Shown one piece after another: positions 1 through 7,555 of a stretch of DNA of 13,809 nucleotides. This stretch comes from Leptolinea sp. UBA5366. GTDB lineage: Bacteria > Chloroflexota > Anaerolineae > Anaerolineales > Anaerolineaceae. The DNA is taken from assembly GCA_002407845.1 (NCBI GenBank), contig DHPK01000029.1, forward strand, positions 33,044-46,852. Direction: 5' to 3'. Made by a program: the position numbers and the translations under genes. How positions within the stretch are numbered: position 1 is the stretch's first letter; each line of letters opens with the position of its first letter. The notes under the pieces are model-generated. The model made no database searches. It worked only from the letters and a program-made list of their open reading frames with translations, and had not been told where the DNA came from.

Positions 1-553
1 TTGGACGGATGTCGGAGACTTTTTCATGCAGTCCCCGCGGTTTGCGGAATCCACTTGGCTGCCGACCTTTTTCAACAGCCGGCTGCATCTCGGATTCTTC
101 CTTGCCTTATTTCTGTCCGTGTTTATCTATATCCTGATCGACAAAACTCCGTTTGGCTATGCGCTCAGGTCAATTGGGGACAATCCAACTGCTGCCCGCT
201 ATAAAGGGATAAACATTAAACTGATCGTCGTCTTGGCAATGGTTATTTCTGGCGCCATAGCCGGTCTGGCTGGCGGAGCGGAACTGAACGGACTGAACCA
301 CCGCCTGCGGCTCGACATCTCAAACAACTATGGTTTCACCGCGATTTTGGTCGCGCTGCTTGGCAGGCTAAATCCATTCGGCGTGATCATCGCTTCAATT
401 GCATTTGGAGCATTGGTAAATGGTTCGACCGCCATGCAGATTTTTGCTGACGTGCCAGTCGCATTAGTGTTTTGTGTACAAGGAATTGTTCTCTTCTGCG
501 TTCTTGCAATCGAACCGCTAACTTATTATCAAATTCGGAGAGTACCCAAATGA
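1..553 (+). CDS. ABC transporter permease, nucleoside/simple-sugar type (5' end missing)
   Basis: This is the C-terminal part (183 residues visible, frame beginning at base 2) of an inner-membrane permease of the BPD_transp_2 family, the type used by purine nucleoside and simple sugar ABC importers. The reading frame is open to the window edge, so the ATG at 26 is internal. Family signs are the periplasmic loop before RLHLGFFLALFLSVF, the cytoplasmic coupling-loop motif LRSIGDNPTAARYKGI, and several hydrophobic segments after it, including a Gly/Ala-rich one (AGAIAGLAGG-like). The stop overlaps the next permease start (ATGA, 550-553), so the two are probably translated together and form a heterodimeric channel. 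The ATPase and the lipoprotein binding protein should lie upstream, outside the window. The substrate is inferred from the downstream genes to be a purine or nucleoside. Family assignment is confident; substrate is not. Confidence 0.9.
   Translation, partial: WTDVGDFFMQSPRFAESTWLPTFFNSRLHLGFFLALFLSVFIYILIDKTPFGYALRSIGDNPTAARYKGINIKLIVVLAMVISGAIAGLAGGAELNGLNHRLRLDISNNYGFTAILVALLGRLNPFGVIIASIAFGALVNGSTAMQIFADVPVALVFCVQGIVLFCVLAIEPLTYYQIRRVPK
537..542 (+). promoter_or_regulatory. Shine-Dalgarno for second permease
   Basis: GGAGAG lies 7 bases before the ATG at 550, inside the 3' end of the preceding permease gene. It fixes the start at 550 rather than at the in-frame upstream ATG at 472, which would lie deep inside the first permease and give an unnatural N-terminus. 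Confidence 0.7.
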
Positions 554-1500
554 CAGCTGAAATTTTTCAAGTGGACTTTGTGATCAGTTTGATCGCCGGC
601 ATGGTCCGAATCAGCACACCGCTCCTCCTGGCAGCACTGGGTGAATTGGTTGTCGAACGATCCGGATTGATGAATCTCGGTGTGGAAGGGTTAATGCTGA
701 TGGGCTCATTTGTTGGGTTCATCACAGCCTATCTCACGAACTCATTGTGGCTGGGGTTGATCGCTGCTGGTCTGGCAGCTGGATTGATGTCAATCCTTTT
801 CGCAATTCTCACATCAACATTAAAAGCAGATCAAACTGTAACCGGTCTTGCAATCAACATTCTCTCGTCCGGTCTGACTTTTTACATTTATCGGGTCGTG
901 TTTAAAAATCTTGGCACTTCAAATCTGCCGAATATCAAAATTTTTCAGGAAGTGTCAATTCCATTGCTTTCAAAAATACCGATCATCGGACCTTCATTCT
1001 TCAAACAATCGCCTCTCACGTTTATAGCTTTGTTAATGGTGCTGGTCATCTACTGGTTCCTTTATAAAACCAAATATGGATTGATCCTGCGCTGCATCGG
1101 CGATAACCCGCGGGCAATGGATATGAAGGGAATTCAGATCGGTGTCTATCAATATCTGGCTGTTTTCTTCGGCGGGTTGATGGCTGGATTTGGAGGCGCG
1201 TTCCTGACCATCAGTTCGGCCGGACTATTTCTCCCCGACATCACCGGGGGCAGAGGATGGATCGCGATAGCAATTGTCATCTTCGGGAACTGGAACCCGT
1301 TCCTGATTCTTCTGGCATCCTGGTTCTTCGGACTATTAGACACTTTCCAGCTCCAAATTCAAGGGTTGGGGGTCCAGATGCCATATCAGATTTTGCTTGC
1401 GCTTCCATATGTGCTGACAATTGCGGCAATCACGATCGGCCGCCAAAACTCCGGCTCGCCGCTCAATCTCGGTGTTCCGTATAAACGAGAGGAAAAATAA
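550..1500 (+). CDS. ABC transporter permease, nucleoside/simple-sugar type (second subunit)
   Basis: This is a complete 316-residue membrane protein of the same BPD_transp_2 permease superfamily as its neighbour, in the NupQ/YufQ-like branch. The N-terminus carries a hydrophobic segment followed by the family signature GELVVERSGLMNLGVEGLML at about residues 28-47. The coupling loop reads LRCIGDNPRAMDMKGIQIG. Eight or so hydrophobic stretches follow the usual pattern, and the short C-terminus is charged (YKREEK). The start is set by GGAGAG at 537-542 and by the ATGA overlap with the upstream stop. Paired unequal permeases like these are typical of BMP-family nucleoside importers. The next gene, a purine-type deaminase, begins only 4 bases after the stop, which supports import of a purine-like compound. 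Family is clear; substrate is inferred. Confidence 0.92.
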   Translation: MTAEIFQVDFVISLIAGMVRISTPLLLAALGELVVERSGLMNLGVEGLMLMGSFVGFITAYLTNSLWLGLIAAGLAAGLMSILFAILTSTLKADQTVTGLAINILSSGLTFYIYRVVFKNLGTSNLPNIKIFQEVSIPLLSKIPIIGPSFFKQSPLTFIALLMVLVIYWFLYKTKYGLILRCIGDNPRAMDMKGIQIGVYQYLAVFFGGLMAGFGGAFLTISSAGLFLPDITGGRGWIAIAIVIFGNWNPFLILLASWFFGLLDTFQLQIQGLGVQMPYQILLALPYVLTIAAITIGRQNSGSPLNLGVPYKREEK

Positions 1501-1504
1501 ACCT

Positions 1505-2938
1505 ATGCCATCCATTCTTTTAAAAAACATTGATACGATTGCAACTTTTAATGCAGGTCGGCAGGTGATAAAGAATGGATGGATTCTTATTAAAAACAAT
1601 TTAATAGATCAGATCAGCAAGCACAACAGTGATGAACTGCCGTCAGCTGATCAGGTCTTTGATCTTTCGGGCTATCTGGTAATGCCCGGAATGATCAACA
1701 CGCACCATCATTTATTTCAATGTTTATTAAGGAACATCCCAGCTATGCAGGATGTTTCGCTTTTTTCCTGGCTTCATACTTTGTATTTGCTCATGAGCGA
1801 AGTCCGGGACGAAGACCAATATGTTGCAACCATGTTGAATCATGCGGAACTGCTTTTGTCAGGCTGCACAACCAACGTCGACCATAGTTATATTCACGTC
1901 AATGACATGCAGTTTGACACACAAATAAAGGCAGCTCAGGAAATTGGCATCCGGTTTCATCTCGCAAGAGGAAGCTTTTCTGTCGGACAAAGCAAAGGCG
2001 GATTACCGCCTGATAACATCATCGAAAAAGAAGATGATATTCTTGCTGATACTGAAAGGCTGATTAAAACATGGCATGATCCCAAGCCGTTCGCGATGAC
2101 CCGGATTGACAACGCTCCTTGCTCGCCGTTTTCTGTCTCCTCGCAGCTGATGCGGGAGTCAATTGAATTGGCTCGAAAATATGGAGTTGGCAATCACACC
2201 CATTTAGCAGAATGTCCTGAAGATGATGAATACATGATCCAGAATTATGGGAAATCATCGGTTTATGTCGCGGAAGATTGGGGCTGGACCGGTCCGGATG
2301 TTTGGTATGCCCATGGGGTAATTCTGTCCGATGAGGAAATTGCCATTCTTGGCAAAACGAAAACGGCGGTTGCTCACTGCCCCAATTCAAACATGTACAC
2401 TGCTGCAGGCGTTTGCCGCGTTCGCGACCTCCTGAAGAGCGGAGCAACGGTCGGAATCGGTGTCGATGGGTCAGCGGCTAATAATTCTTCAAATATGCTG
2501 CATGAAGTCAGAAATGCCATGCTTTTACAGCGCGTCCGATTCGGCGCCGATGCGCTTTCCCCGACTCAGACACTCGAACTTTCGACGCTCGGCGGGGCAA
2601 AACTTTTGAGGCGGACTGACATCGGATCTTTAGAGATCGGCAAAGCAGCTGACCTGATCGGGATTAATCTATTTGACAAGCCAGCCTTCGCAGGCGGCAT
2701 GCACGACCCGATTGCCGGAATGGTAATGTGCGAAGCAAATCAGGTTGATTTGAGCATTGTCAACGGGAAAATTCGGGTCGAAAAAGGAAAGCTTGTCGGA
2801 CTCGATTTGCTGGAGTTAATTAATCGCACCAATCAAATTGCGCATGATCTGGTGAAAAGAACCGAAAAGCGCTACCAGATCAACATTTCTGAACCTGCAT
2901 GGCGAACTGCTTACCCCTATCAGCCAAGAAAACTTTAA
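1505..2938 (+). CDS. Amidohydrolase, 8-oxoguanine deaminase / AtzB-like
   Basis: This is a 477-residue cytosolic metal-dependent hydrolase of the amidohydrolase superfamily (cytosine deaminase / TrzN-AtzB group) that removes an amino group from a heterocyclic ring. Metal-site motifs are in order: HxH at H67/H69 (NTHHHL), HTHLAE at 231-236, the YAHG histidine H270, AHCPNSN around H291, and GVDGSAANNSSN with D321. The last motif and the stretch after HHHL (NIPAMQDVSLFSWLHTLY) match, from memory, 8-oxoguanine deaminase and hydroxydechloroatrazine ethylaminohydrolase more closely than SsnA or guanine deaminase. The ATG at 1505 is chosen because AGAGGA lies 11-12 bases upstream and the N-terminus MPSILLKNID is typical. 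An in-frame start at 1421 would run back into the permease. In this operon the product would feed the downstream hydroxylase, for example 8-oxoguanine to urate. Exact substrate is unproven. Confidence 0.88.
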   Translation: MPSILLKNIDTIATFNAGRQVIKNGWILIKNNLIDQISKHNSDELPSADQVFDLSGYLVMPGMINTHHHLFQCLLRNIPAMQDVSLFSWLHTLYLLMSEVRDEDQYVATMLNHAELLLSGCTTNVDHSYIHVNDMQFDTQIKAAQEIGIRFHLARGSFSVGQSKGGLPPDNIIEKEDDILADTERLIKTWHDPKPFAMTRIDNAPCSPFSVSSQLMRESIELARKYGVGNHTHLAECPEDDEYMIQNYGKSSVYVAEDWGWTGPDVWYAHGVILSDEEIAILGKTKTAVAHCPNSNMYTAAGVCRVRDLLKSGATVGIGVDGSAANNSSNMLHEVRNAMLLQRVRFGADALSPTQTLELSTLGGAKLLRRTDIGSLEIGKAADLIGINLFDKPAFAGGMHDPIAGMVMCEANQVDLSIVNGKIRVEKGKLVGLDLLELINRTNQIAHDLVKRTEKRYQINISEPAWRTAYPYQPRKL

Positions 2939-2971
2939 TGAAAGCAACACCTTAATCAAGGGAGCCTACCT

Positions 2972-3685
2972 ATGCCTGTGATATATGATCGAAAAATTCA
3001 AATAGATGTTGATGACGTATTGCGCGGTCAGGGCGCTATTCCTGAAACCGTCCGCAAACGCTCACCAAAATTAGTTACAATCGCGGAAAAATCATTAATT
3101 GAAGCGCAAGAATTAATCAAACCGATTGTAATCTATAAGGAATTGGCGGTCGAATCATATGCGCACGAAACGCTGACCCTATCAGACGGCAGCAAATTGA
3201 CAGGGGAATACGTCAAGAAATTCCTCCACAATTCAACAAAAGTAATCATCGCAGCCTGCACAATTTCAGAAGACTTGCAAGACAGAGTTGATGAAATCGT
3301 TGACAACGACATTGTCTATGCCCTTGCATTGAACGGAGCTGGTTCTTCAGCCGTTGAGAAACTTGCAACGGATATTTGCGATTATTTTGAGAAGAATGCT
3401 GAAGCTGAAGGGCTGACCACAACTGTCCCGCTCAACCCCGGGATGATTGGCTGGCCAGTCGAGATTGGACAAAACCAGATCTTTAACATTTTATCTTCTG
3501 AATCAGATGAAATCGTCATTAATCAAAACGCGATCATGCATCCGTTCAAATCGCTCTCGTTTGTGATTGGCGTTAGTCCGGAAAATCAAGAAAAAGTTAC
3601 ACCTTGCGACATCTGCTCGCTGCGCGGATCCTGTATTTACCATAAACACGCTAATAAAGAGGAGAATCCCCAGCCCGCAGAATAA
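2972..3685 (+). CDS. Stand-alone methionine synthase activation-domain-like protein
   Basis: This is a 237-residue soluble protein resembling the vitamin B12-dependent methionine synthase activation region, the domain that binds S-adenosylmethionine and supports reductive remethylation of inactive cobalamin in MetH. The family pattern is visible: a GAIPETVRKR segment at 21-30, VIIAACTIS near 91-99, LNGAGSSAVEKLATDI at 120-135, and then PLNPGMIGWP plus a QNAIMHPFKSLSFVIG core at about 153-200. The C-terminus has a C-x2-C-x5-C motif (C212, C215, C221), common in stand-alone versions and possibly a metal or Fe-S site. AAGGGAG at 2958-2964, 7 bases before the ATG, supports the start. No methionine synthase, corrinoid protein or methyltransferase is in the window, so its partner is unknown. 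Family call is confident; role within a purine-type operon is open. Confidence 0.82.
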   Translation: MPVIYDRKIQIDVDDVLRGQGAIPETVRKRSPKLVTIAEKSLIEAQELIKPIVIYKELAVESYAHETLTLSDGSKLTGEYVKKFLHNSTKVIIAACTISEDLQDRVDEIVDNDIVYALALNGAGSSAVEKLATDICDYFEKNAEAEGLTTTVPLNPGMIGWPVEIGQNQIFNILSSESDEIVINQNAIMHPFKSLSFVIGVSPENQEKVTPCDICSLRGSCIYHKHANKEENPQPAE

Positions 3686-3732
3686 CATCAATAATCTTAA
3701 TTCAGAGAGAAAAAGTTACTGGTATTAAAACG

Positions 3733-3738
3733 AAGGAG
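3733..3738 (+). promoter_or_regulatory. Shine-Dalgarno for FAD-type subunit
   Basis: AAGGAG sits 5 bases before the ATG at 3744 and fixes that start. The 58-base gap between the preceding stop and this ATG holds no convincing terminator or promoter, so transcription probably runs through. Confidence 0.65.
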
Positions 3739-3743
3739 TTGAG

Positions 3744-4610
3744 ATGAAACAGTTTATTAAGGAATATCATAAACCGAAGGATTGGAAAACGCTTTCCAAC
3801 TTTCTCTTAGCATCAAACGTTTCAGCTGAAACGATTATGCTCTCCTCCAAACCAAAAGCAATTCATGATCGTAATATTGAATCGGCGATTGATCTTTCCG
3901 GTATGCATCTGGAGGGAATTAAGGTCGAAAATGGCATGATTGAAATCGGGGTCATGACGACTTTGCAGGCAATTGTTGAATCCGATGTTTTAAAGTCAGA
4001 AAATGTTTCCGTCTTGTGTGATGCCGCAAAGCGGACTGCCAGAATCAATATCAGAAATTTATCTGTTCTGGGCGGGATCCTGAGGGACATTGATGGTCCT
4101 GGAGAGCTTGCTGCAGTATTACTCATTTTGAACGCTTATGCAATTATCCGCAATGATGAAAAAACTAGAAAGATGCCATTTTCAGATTATTTGGATTCAT
4201 CAGCAAAGCTGGATAAAGGCGATGTGCTGATCGCTGTTTCATTTGCTTCCGATCCAAACCGCGCCATTTGTCTCGAGCGCGTCTCCCGAACCCCGCAGGA
4301 TCAGGAAATAGTTGCAGCAGTGGTGTCTATTGAGCGGTATGGGAATAAAGTTTCCGATGCAAAAATTGCAGTCAGCGGCGCAACACCCTCCTGCCATCGA
4401 TTTAAGTCCGCTGAAGCAGTTCTCCTCAATCAGGAATTTTCAGAGTCGCTTGCTGAAACAGCCGGCGAAACCGCAGCGTTAGAAACAAATCCAAAATCAG
4501 ATTTCAGAGGGTCAGCAACTTATCGCAAAGCAATGACCACAGTTCTGATCAAAAGAGCTGTCATGAACGCCTGGAAAAAATCAACAGCCTCACTGGGAGA
4601 CCAGTCATGA
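3744..4610 (+). CDS. Divergent FAD-type subunit of the xanthine dehydrogenase family (YgfM-like)
   Basis: This 288-residue protein has the layout of the medium, FAD-binding subunit of molybdenum hydroxylases (FAD_binding_5, then CO_deh_flav_C). Support comes from the IDLSGMHLEGIKVENGMIEIG strand region (split at about 49-69), MTTLQAIVES at 71-80, IRNLSVLGGILRDIDGPGEL at 103-122, LERVSRTPQDQEIVAAVVSI at 178-196, and the C-terminal DFRGSATYRKAMTTVLIKRA at 253-272. The two FAD loops are eroded. The normal AGGTDL-like loop reads IMLSSKPKAI (31-40), and the usual TIGGN loop reads SVLGGIL (107-113). The protein may therefore bind FAD weakly, bind another ligand, or be structural. Its stop overlaps the start of the hydroxylase gene (ATGA at 4607), so the two proteins are very likely partners. 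Family placement is good; flavin content is uncertain. Confidence 0.82.
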   Translation: MKQFIKEYHKPKDWKTLSNFLLASNVSAETIMLSSKPKAIHDRNIESAIDLSGMHLEGIKVENGMIEIGVMTTLQAIVESDVLKSENVSVLCDAAKRTARINIRNLSVLGGILRDIDGPGELAAVLLILNAYAIIRNDEKTRKMPFSDYLDSSAKLDKGDVLIAVSFASDPNRAICLERVSRTPQDQEIVAAVVSIERYGNKVSDAKIAVSGATPSCHRFKSAEAVLLNQEFSESLAETAGETAALETNPKSDFRGSATYRKAMTTVLIKRAVMNAWKKSTASLGDQS

Positions 4611-7486
4611 ATATTCAATTCAAACTGAACGGAAAATATATCAATGTCGAAGCAGCTCCTTCAGATCCTGTCTCTGAAATTCTCCGAAAAGCAGGCTGCT
4701 TGAGTGTGAAACACGGCTGCCGAACCGGCGATTGCGGAGCCTGTTCGATTTTATTTGACGGTAAATTAGTTTCCTCATGCCTACTATTAGCGCCTCAAAT
4801 TGAAGGCAAATCGATTCTCACCAATGAAGGACTGTCTGAATCTCAGGAACTCCATCCGATTCAACAGGCTTTTCTTGAGTCAGGCGCAATCCAATGCGGA
4901 TATTGCACAAATGGAATGATCCTGGCAACAAAAGCGCTGCTGGATAAAGAAGCGAATCCGAGCCTTGAACAAGCCCGTGAATACATTGGAGCTGTCCTAT
5001 GCCGATGTACCGGCTATAAAAAGCCAGTTGAAGCGGTTTTGCGAGCAGCTGCCTATATGCGGGGGGAGGAATACCCTGAACCCCAAGCTTATGATGAAGA
5101 AAAACCAACTGAGACTTATTATATTGATCCGGATGGAACACCTCCTTCAAAAAGGAAGAAAAGTTTTACAAAACCCCAGAAGAATCTTAAGGTAGTCGGA
5201 AAACCTGCGGGAAAAGTGGATGGCTATGCTTTGGCAAAGGGTAAACCGGTTTTCGCTGACGATATCGAGCTGCCGGGAATGCTGCATGCCGCACTTTTGA
5301 TGAGTCCGCATGCCCACGCCAGAATCTTAGACATCGACTGCTCAAAAGCGCTCAGTCTGCCAGGCGTGAAGGCAGTTCTGACATACAAAGACCTTGAGCG
5401 CGTTTTATATGCAACGGGCGGTCAATCCTGGCCAAACCCCATGCCATGGGATCAGGTATCGCTCGATAACAAAGTCCGCTATGTCGGAGACCGTGTTGCA
5501 TTCGTCGCGGCCGAATCGATGGACATTGCTCGTAAGGCGATTGAACTGATAAAGGTTGATTATGAGGTTCTGCCATTTGTCCTCGATCCAGTCGATGCGA
5601 TGAAAGACGGCGCGCCGGTTATCCATGATGAGCCTGATGCAGTGGGAATCAAAGATGCAGCTCACAACATCGTGACAACGCTTTTTGCTGAGGTCGGTGA
5701 TGTCGAAAAAGCTTACGCAGAAGCCGATCACCAGTTTGATCGGACCTATACCGTCCATCAGGTCCAGCAGGCATCCATCGAAGGGCACAACTGCATCACT
5801 TGGTTCGATGAAAACAACCGGCTGGTTGTCCGAACCAGTACACAGGTTCTGTTCCATGTCCGCCGGATGCTCTCCTCTGTAATCGGCATTCCTGTCAGCC
5901 GGATTCGCGTGATCAAGCCGCGGATCGGCGGTGGGTTTGGCAACAAACAAGAGATGGTCATGGAAGATATTTGTGCCCATCTGACCATCGCAACCGGCAG
6001 ACCCGTTCGAATGGAATATTCCCGCGAGATGGAGATGATGGCGACCCGCTCGCGTCATCCGGCAATTATTGATTTCAAAGCTGGTGTTAGCAGGGATGGG
6101 TTCCTGCAGTCGCTTGACATGAAAGTGATTGAAGATTCCGGCGCTTATGGGACACAGGGGATGACAGTCTGTAATGTGATCGGCACGCGAGGACTGGCTT
6201 CTTACCGCTGCCCAAACGAAAGATTCAACGCTGATATTGTCTACACGAATAAACCAACACCAGGAGCTTATCGCGGGTACGGCGGACCTCAGGGTCTTTT
6301 TGCACTTGAAAGTCTGATGGACGAGATTGCTGCTGAATTAGGCTTTGATCAAATTGAGTTTCGGGCTAAAAACGTCAATCGCTTAGGGGATGAAATTCCG
6401 ATCATGTCGAAGATGGGCGAAGCCGGTCCTGTTCCGCAAGGAATTGACAGCTGGGGCTTGCCGGAATGCGTTGACCGGGCAGCGACCGCGATTGATTGGA
6501 AGCGACGCAAAGATCCGAACTGGAAAACTGACCCGGATCGCCCGCATATTCGCCGCGGACTTGGGATTTCTTTTGTCATGCATGGCACGAATATCCCCGG
6601 ATTGGATATGGGCGGGGCATACATCAAATTGAATGACGACGGCAGCTGCAATGTTCTCTACGGGGCAACCGATTTAGGGACTGGAGCGGACACTGTCCTG
6701 GCGCAGATTGCGGCTGAGACGATCGGGCTGACGATGGATAAAGTAAACGTTTATGCATCTGATACCGACATAACACCTTTTGATGTCGGTGCCTATGCAT
6801 CAAGCATCACATTTGTCTCAGGCAACGCTGTCAGAAAAACAGCTGAAAAAGTGCGTGACATGATATTTGATAGGGCAGCCATTCTGCTTGAATGTTCAAA
6901 GGATGGCATGACAGCGCACGATAACCATGTTTACGCGAAAGATGGAAAGAGTATCTCGATCGAAAAAGTAGCGCTCCATTCTCTCCATACTCATGATCAG
7001 CACCAAATCATGGCAACAGCATCCCATGTGGCAGGCACCGCTCCGCCATCATTCGGCGCACAATTCGCCGAAGTGGAAGTTGATATCGAAACTGGGCAGG
7101 TTGAGGTGAAAAAGCTGGCGCTGTGTGTAGATTGCGGTCAGGTCATGAACCCGATGACCGCGATCGGGCAGATGGACGGCGGACAAACGCAAGCGCTCGG
7201 TTATGCTGTTTCGGAGAATATGACCTACGATGCTGAAGGCAGATTGAATGAACGCCGTTTTGGCGATTATCACATATTCCAAGCCGAAGAAATGCCGGAA
7301 CTGCATTCCATGCTGATTGATAACCATGAACAGTCGGGACCTTATGGCGCGAAAGGGCTTGGCGAAATTCCAATCGACGGAGTTGGTCAGGCAGTTGCCA
7401 ACGCAGTCTTCGACGCGGTTGGCGTTCGAATTCGAAGCCTGCCGATCTTTCCGGAAAACGTATGGGAGAAAATACAAAACGCCTGA
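4607..7486 (+). CDS. Fused [2Fe-2S]-molybdopterin hydroxylase, xanthine dehydrogenase family (XdhD-like)
   Basis: This 959-residue cytosolic enzyme joins in one chain the small Fe-S subunit and the large molybdenum subunit that are usually separate. Residues 1-150 carry a plant-type [2Fe-2S] site (C38, C43, C46, C58) and a second [2Fe-2S] site (C97, C100, C132, C134). A charged linker at about 152-192 leads to the Mo domains. Active-site landmarks of purine hydroxylases are present: E392 in IEGHN (compare the bovine xanthine oxidase Glu802 region), GGGFGNKQE at 441-449, R556 in GAYRGYGGPQG (Arg880 region), and the catalytic base E920 in KGLGEIP (Glu1261 region). Length and architecture match E. 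coli XdhD, a proposed hypoxanthine-type oxidase of 956 residues. GGGAGA at 4595-4600 supports the start, which overlaps the preceding stop. The likely reaction is ring hydroxylation of a purine or related heterocycle. Whether the cofactor carries selenium cannot be seen. Confidence 0.92.
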   Translation: MNIQFKLNGKYINVEAAPSDPVSEILRKAGCLSVKHGCRTGDCGACSILFDGKLVSSCLLLAPQIEGKSILTNEGLSESQELHPIQQAFLESGAIQCGYCTNGMILATKALLDKEANPSLEQAREYIGAVLCRCTGYKKPVEAVLRAAAYMRGEEYPEPQAYDEEKPTETYYIDPDGTPPSKRKKSFTKPQKNLKVVGKPAGKVDGYALAKGKPVFADDIELPGMLHAALLMSPHAHARILDIDCSKALSLPGVKAVLTYKDLERVLYATGGQSWPNPMPWDQVSLDNKVRYVGDRVAFVAAESMDIARKAIELIKVDYEVLPFVLDPVDAMKDGAPVIHDEPDAVGIKDAAHNIVTTLFAEVGDVEKAYAEADHQFDRTYTVHQVQQASIEGHNCITWFDENNRLVVRTSTQVLFHVRRMLSSVIGIPVSRIRVIKPRIGGGFGNKQEMVMEDICAHLTIATGRPVRMEYSREMEMMATRSRHPAIIDFKAGVSRDGFLQSLDMKVIEDSGAYGTQGMTVCNVIGTRGLASYRCPNERFNADIVYTNKPTPGAYRGYGGPQGLFALESLMDEIAAELGFDQIEFRAKNVNRLGDEIPIMSKMGEAGPVPQGIDSWGLPECVDRAATAIDWKRRKDPNWKTDPDRPHIRRGLGISFVMHGTNIPGLDMGGAYIKLNDDGSCNVLYGATDLGTGADTVLAQIAAETIGLTMDKVNVYASDTDITPFDVGAYASSITFVSGNAVRKTAEKVRDMIFDRAAILLECSKDGMTAHDNHVYAKDGKSISIEKVALHSLHTHDQHQIMATASHVAGTAPPSFGAQFAEVEVDIETGQVEVKKLALCVDCGQVMNPMTAIGQMDGGQTQALGYAVSENMTYDAEGRLNERRFGDYHIFQAEEMPELHSMLIDNHEQSGPYGAKGLGEIPIDGVGQAVANAVFDAVGVRIRSLPIFPENVWEKIQNA

Positions 7487-7506
7487 TCTTTGGATCGATT
7501 TCTAAG

Positions 7507-7512
7507 TATAAT
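7507..7512 (+). promoter_or_regulatory. Possible -10 box for cobW-like gene, overlapping the hairpin
   Basis: TATAAT at 7507-7512 matches the -10 consensus exactly and would start transcripts near 7519, inside the left arm of the hairpin. I see no good -35 hexamer at 16-18 bases. It may be a real promoter that lets the GTPase gene be expressed past the terminator, or a by-product of the A+T-rich stem. Confidence 0.3.
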
Positions 7513-7543
7513 AAAGAGGAGAGATCATCTCCTCTTTATTTTT
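7510..7543 (+). terminator. Perfect 13-bp hairpin with short T-run at end of the hydroxylase operon
   Basis: The arms 7510-7522 and 7528-7540 are exact reverse complements around the 5-base loop GATCA. They are followed by TTT, and the T-rich right arm extends this to TTTATTTTT. It starts 24 bases after the hydroxylase stop, as expected for a rho-independent terminator, though the stem is only moderately G+C rich. The Shine-Dalgarno of the next gene begins immediately after the T-run. Confidence 0.65.
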
Positions 7544-7551
7544 AAGGAAGG
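7544..7551 (+). promoter_or_regulatory. Strong Shine-Dalgarno for the CobW-type gene
   Basis: AAGGAAGG lies 4 bases before the ATG at 7556 and selects that start over an in-frame alternative start at 7490 that lies upstream of the hairpin. It directly follows the hairpin's T-run, so pairing or termination there could affect access to it. Confidence 0.65.
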
Positions 7552-7555
7552 TAAA

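Noticed and set aside
1421..1504. N-terminal extension of the amidohydrolase into the permease gene
   Set aside because: The extension is basic, unlike the family, and the ATG at 1505 has a ribosome binding site and a typical family N-terminus.
5405..6058. Long 217-codon open frame on the - strand inside the hydroxylase gene
   Set aside because: It is fully covered by a well-conserved gene on the + strand whose motifs account for the sequence; it is a shadow frame.
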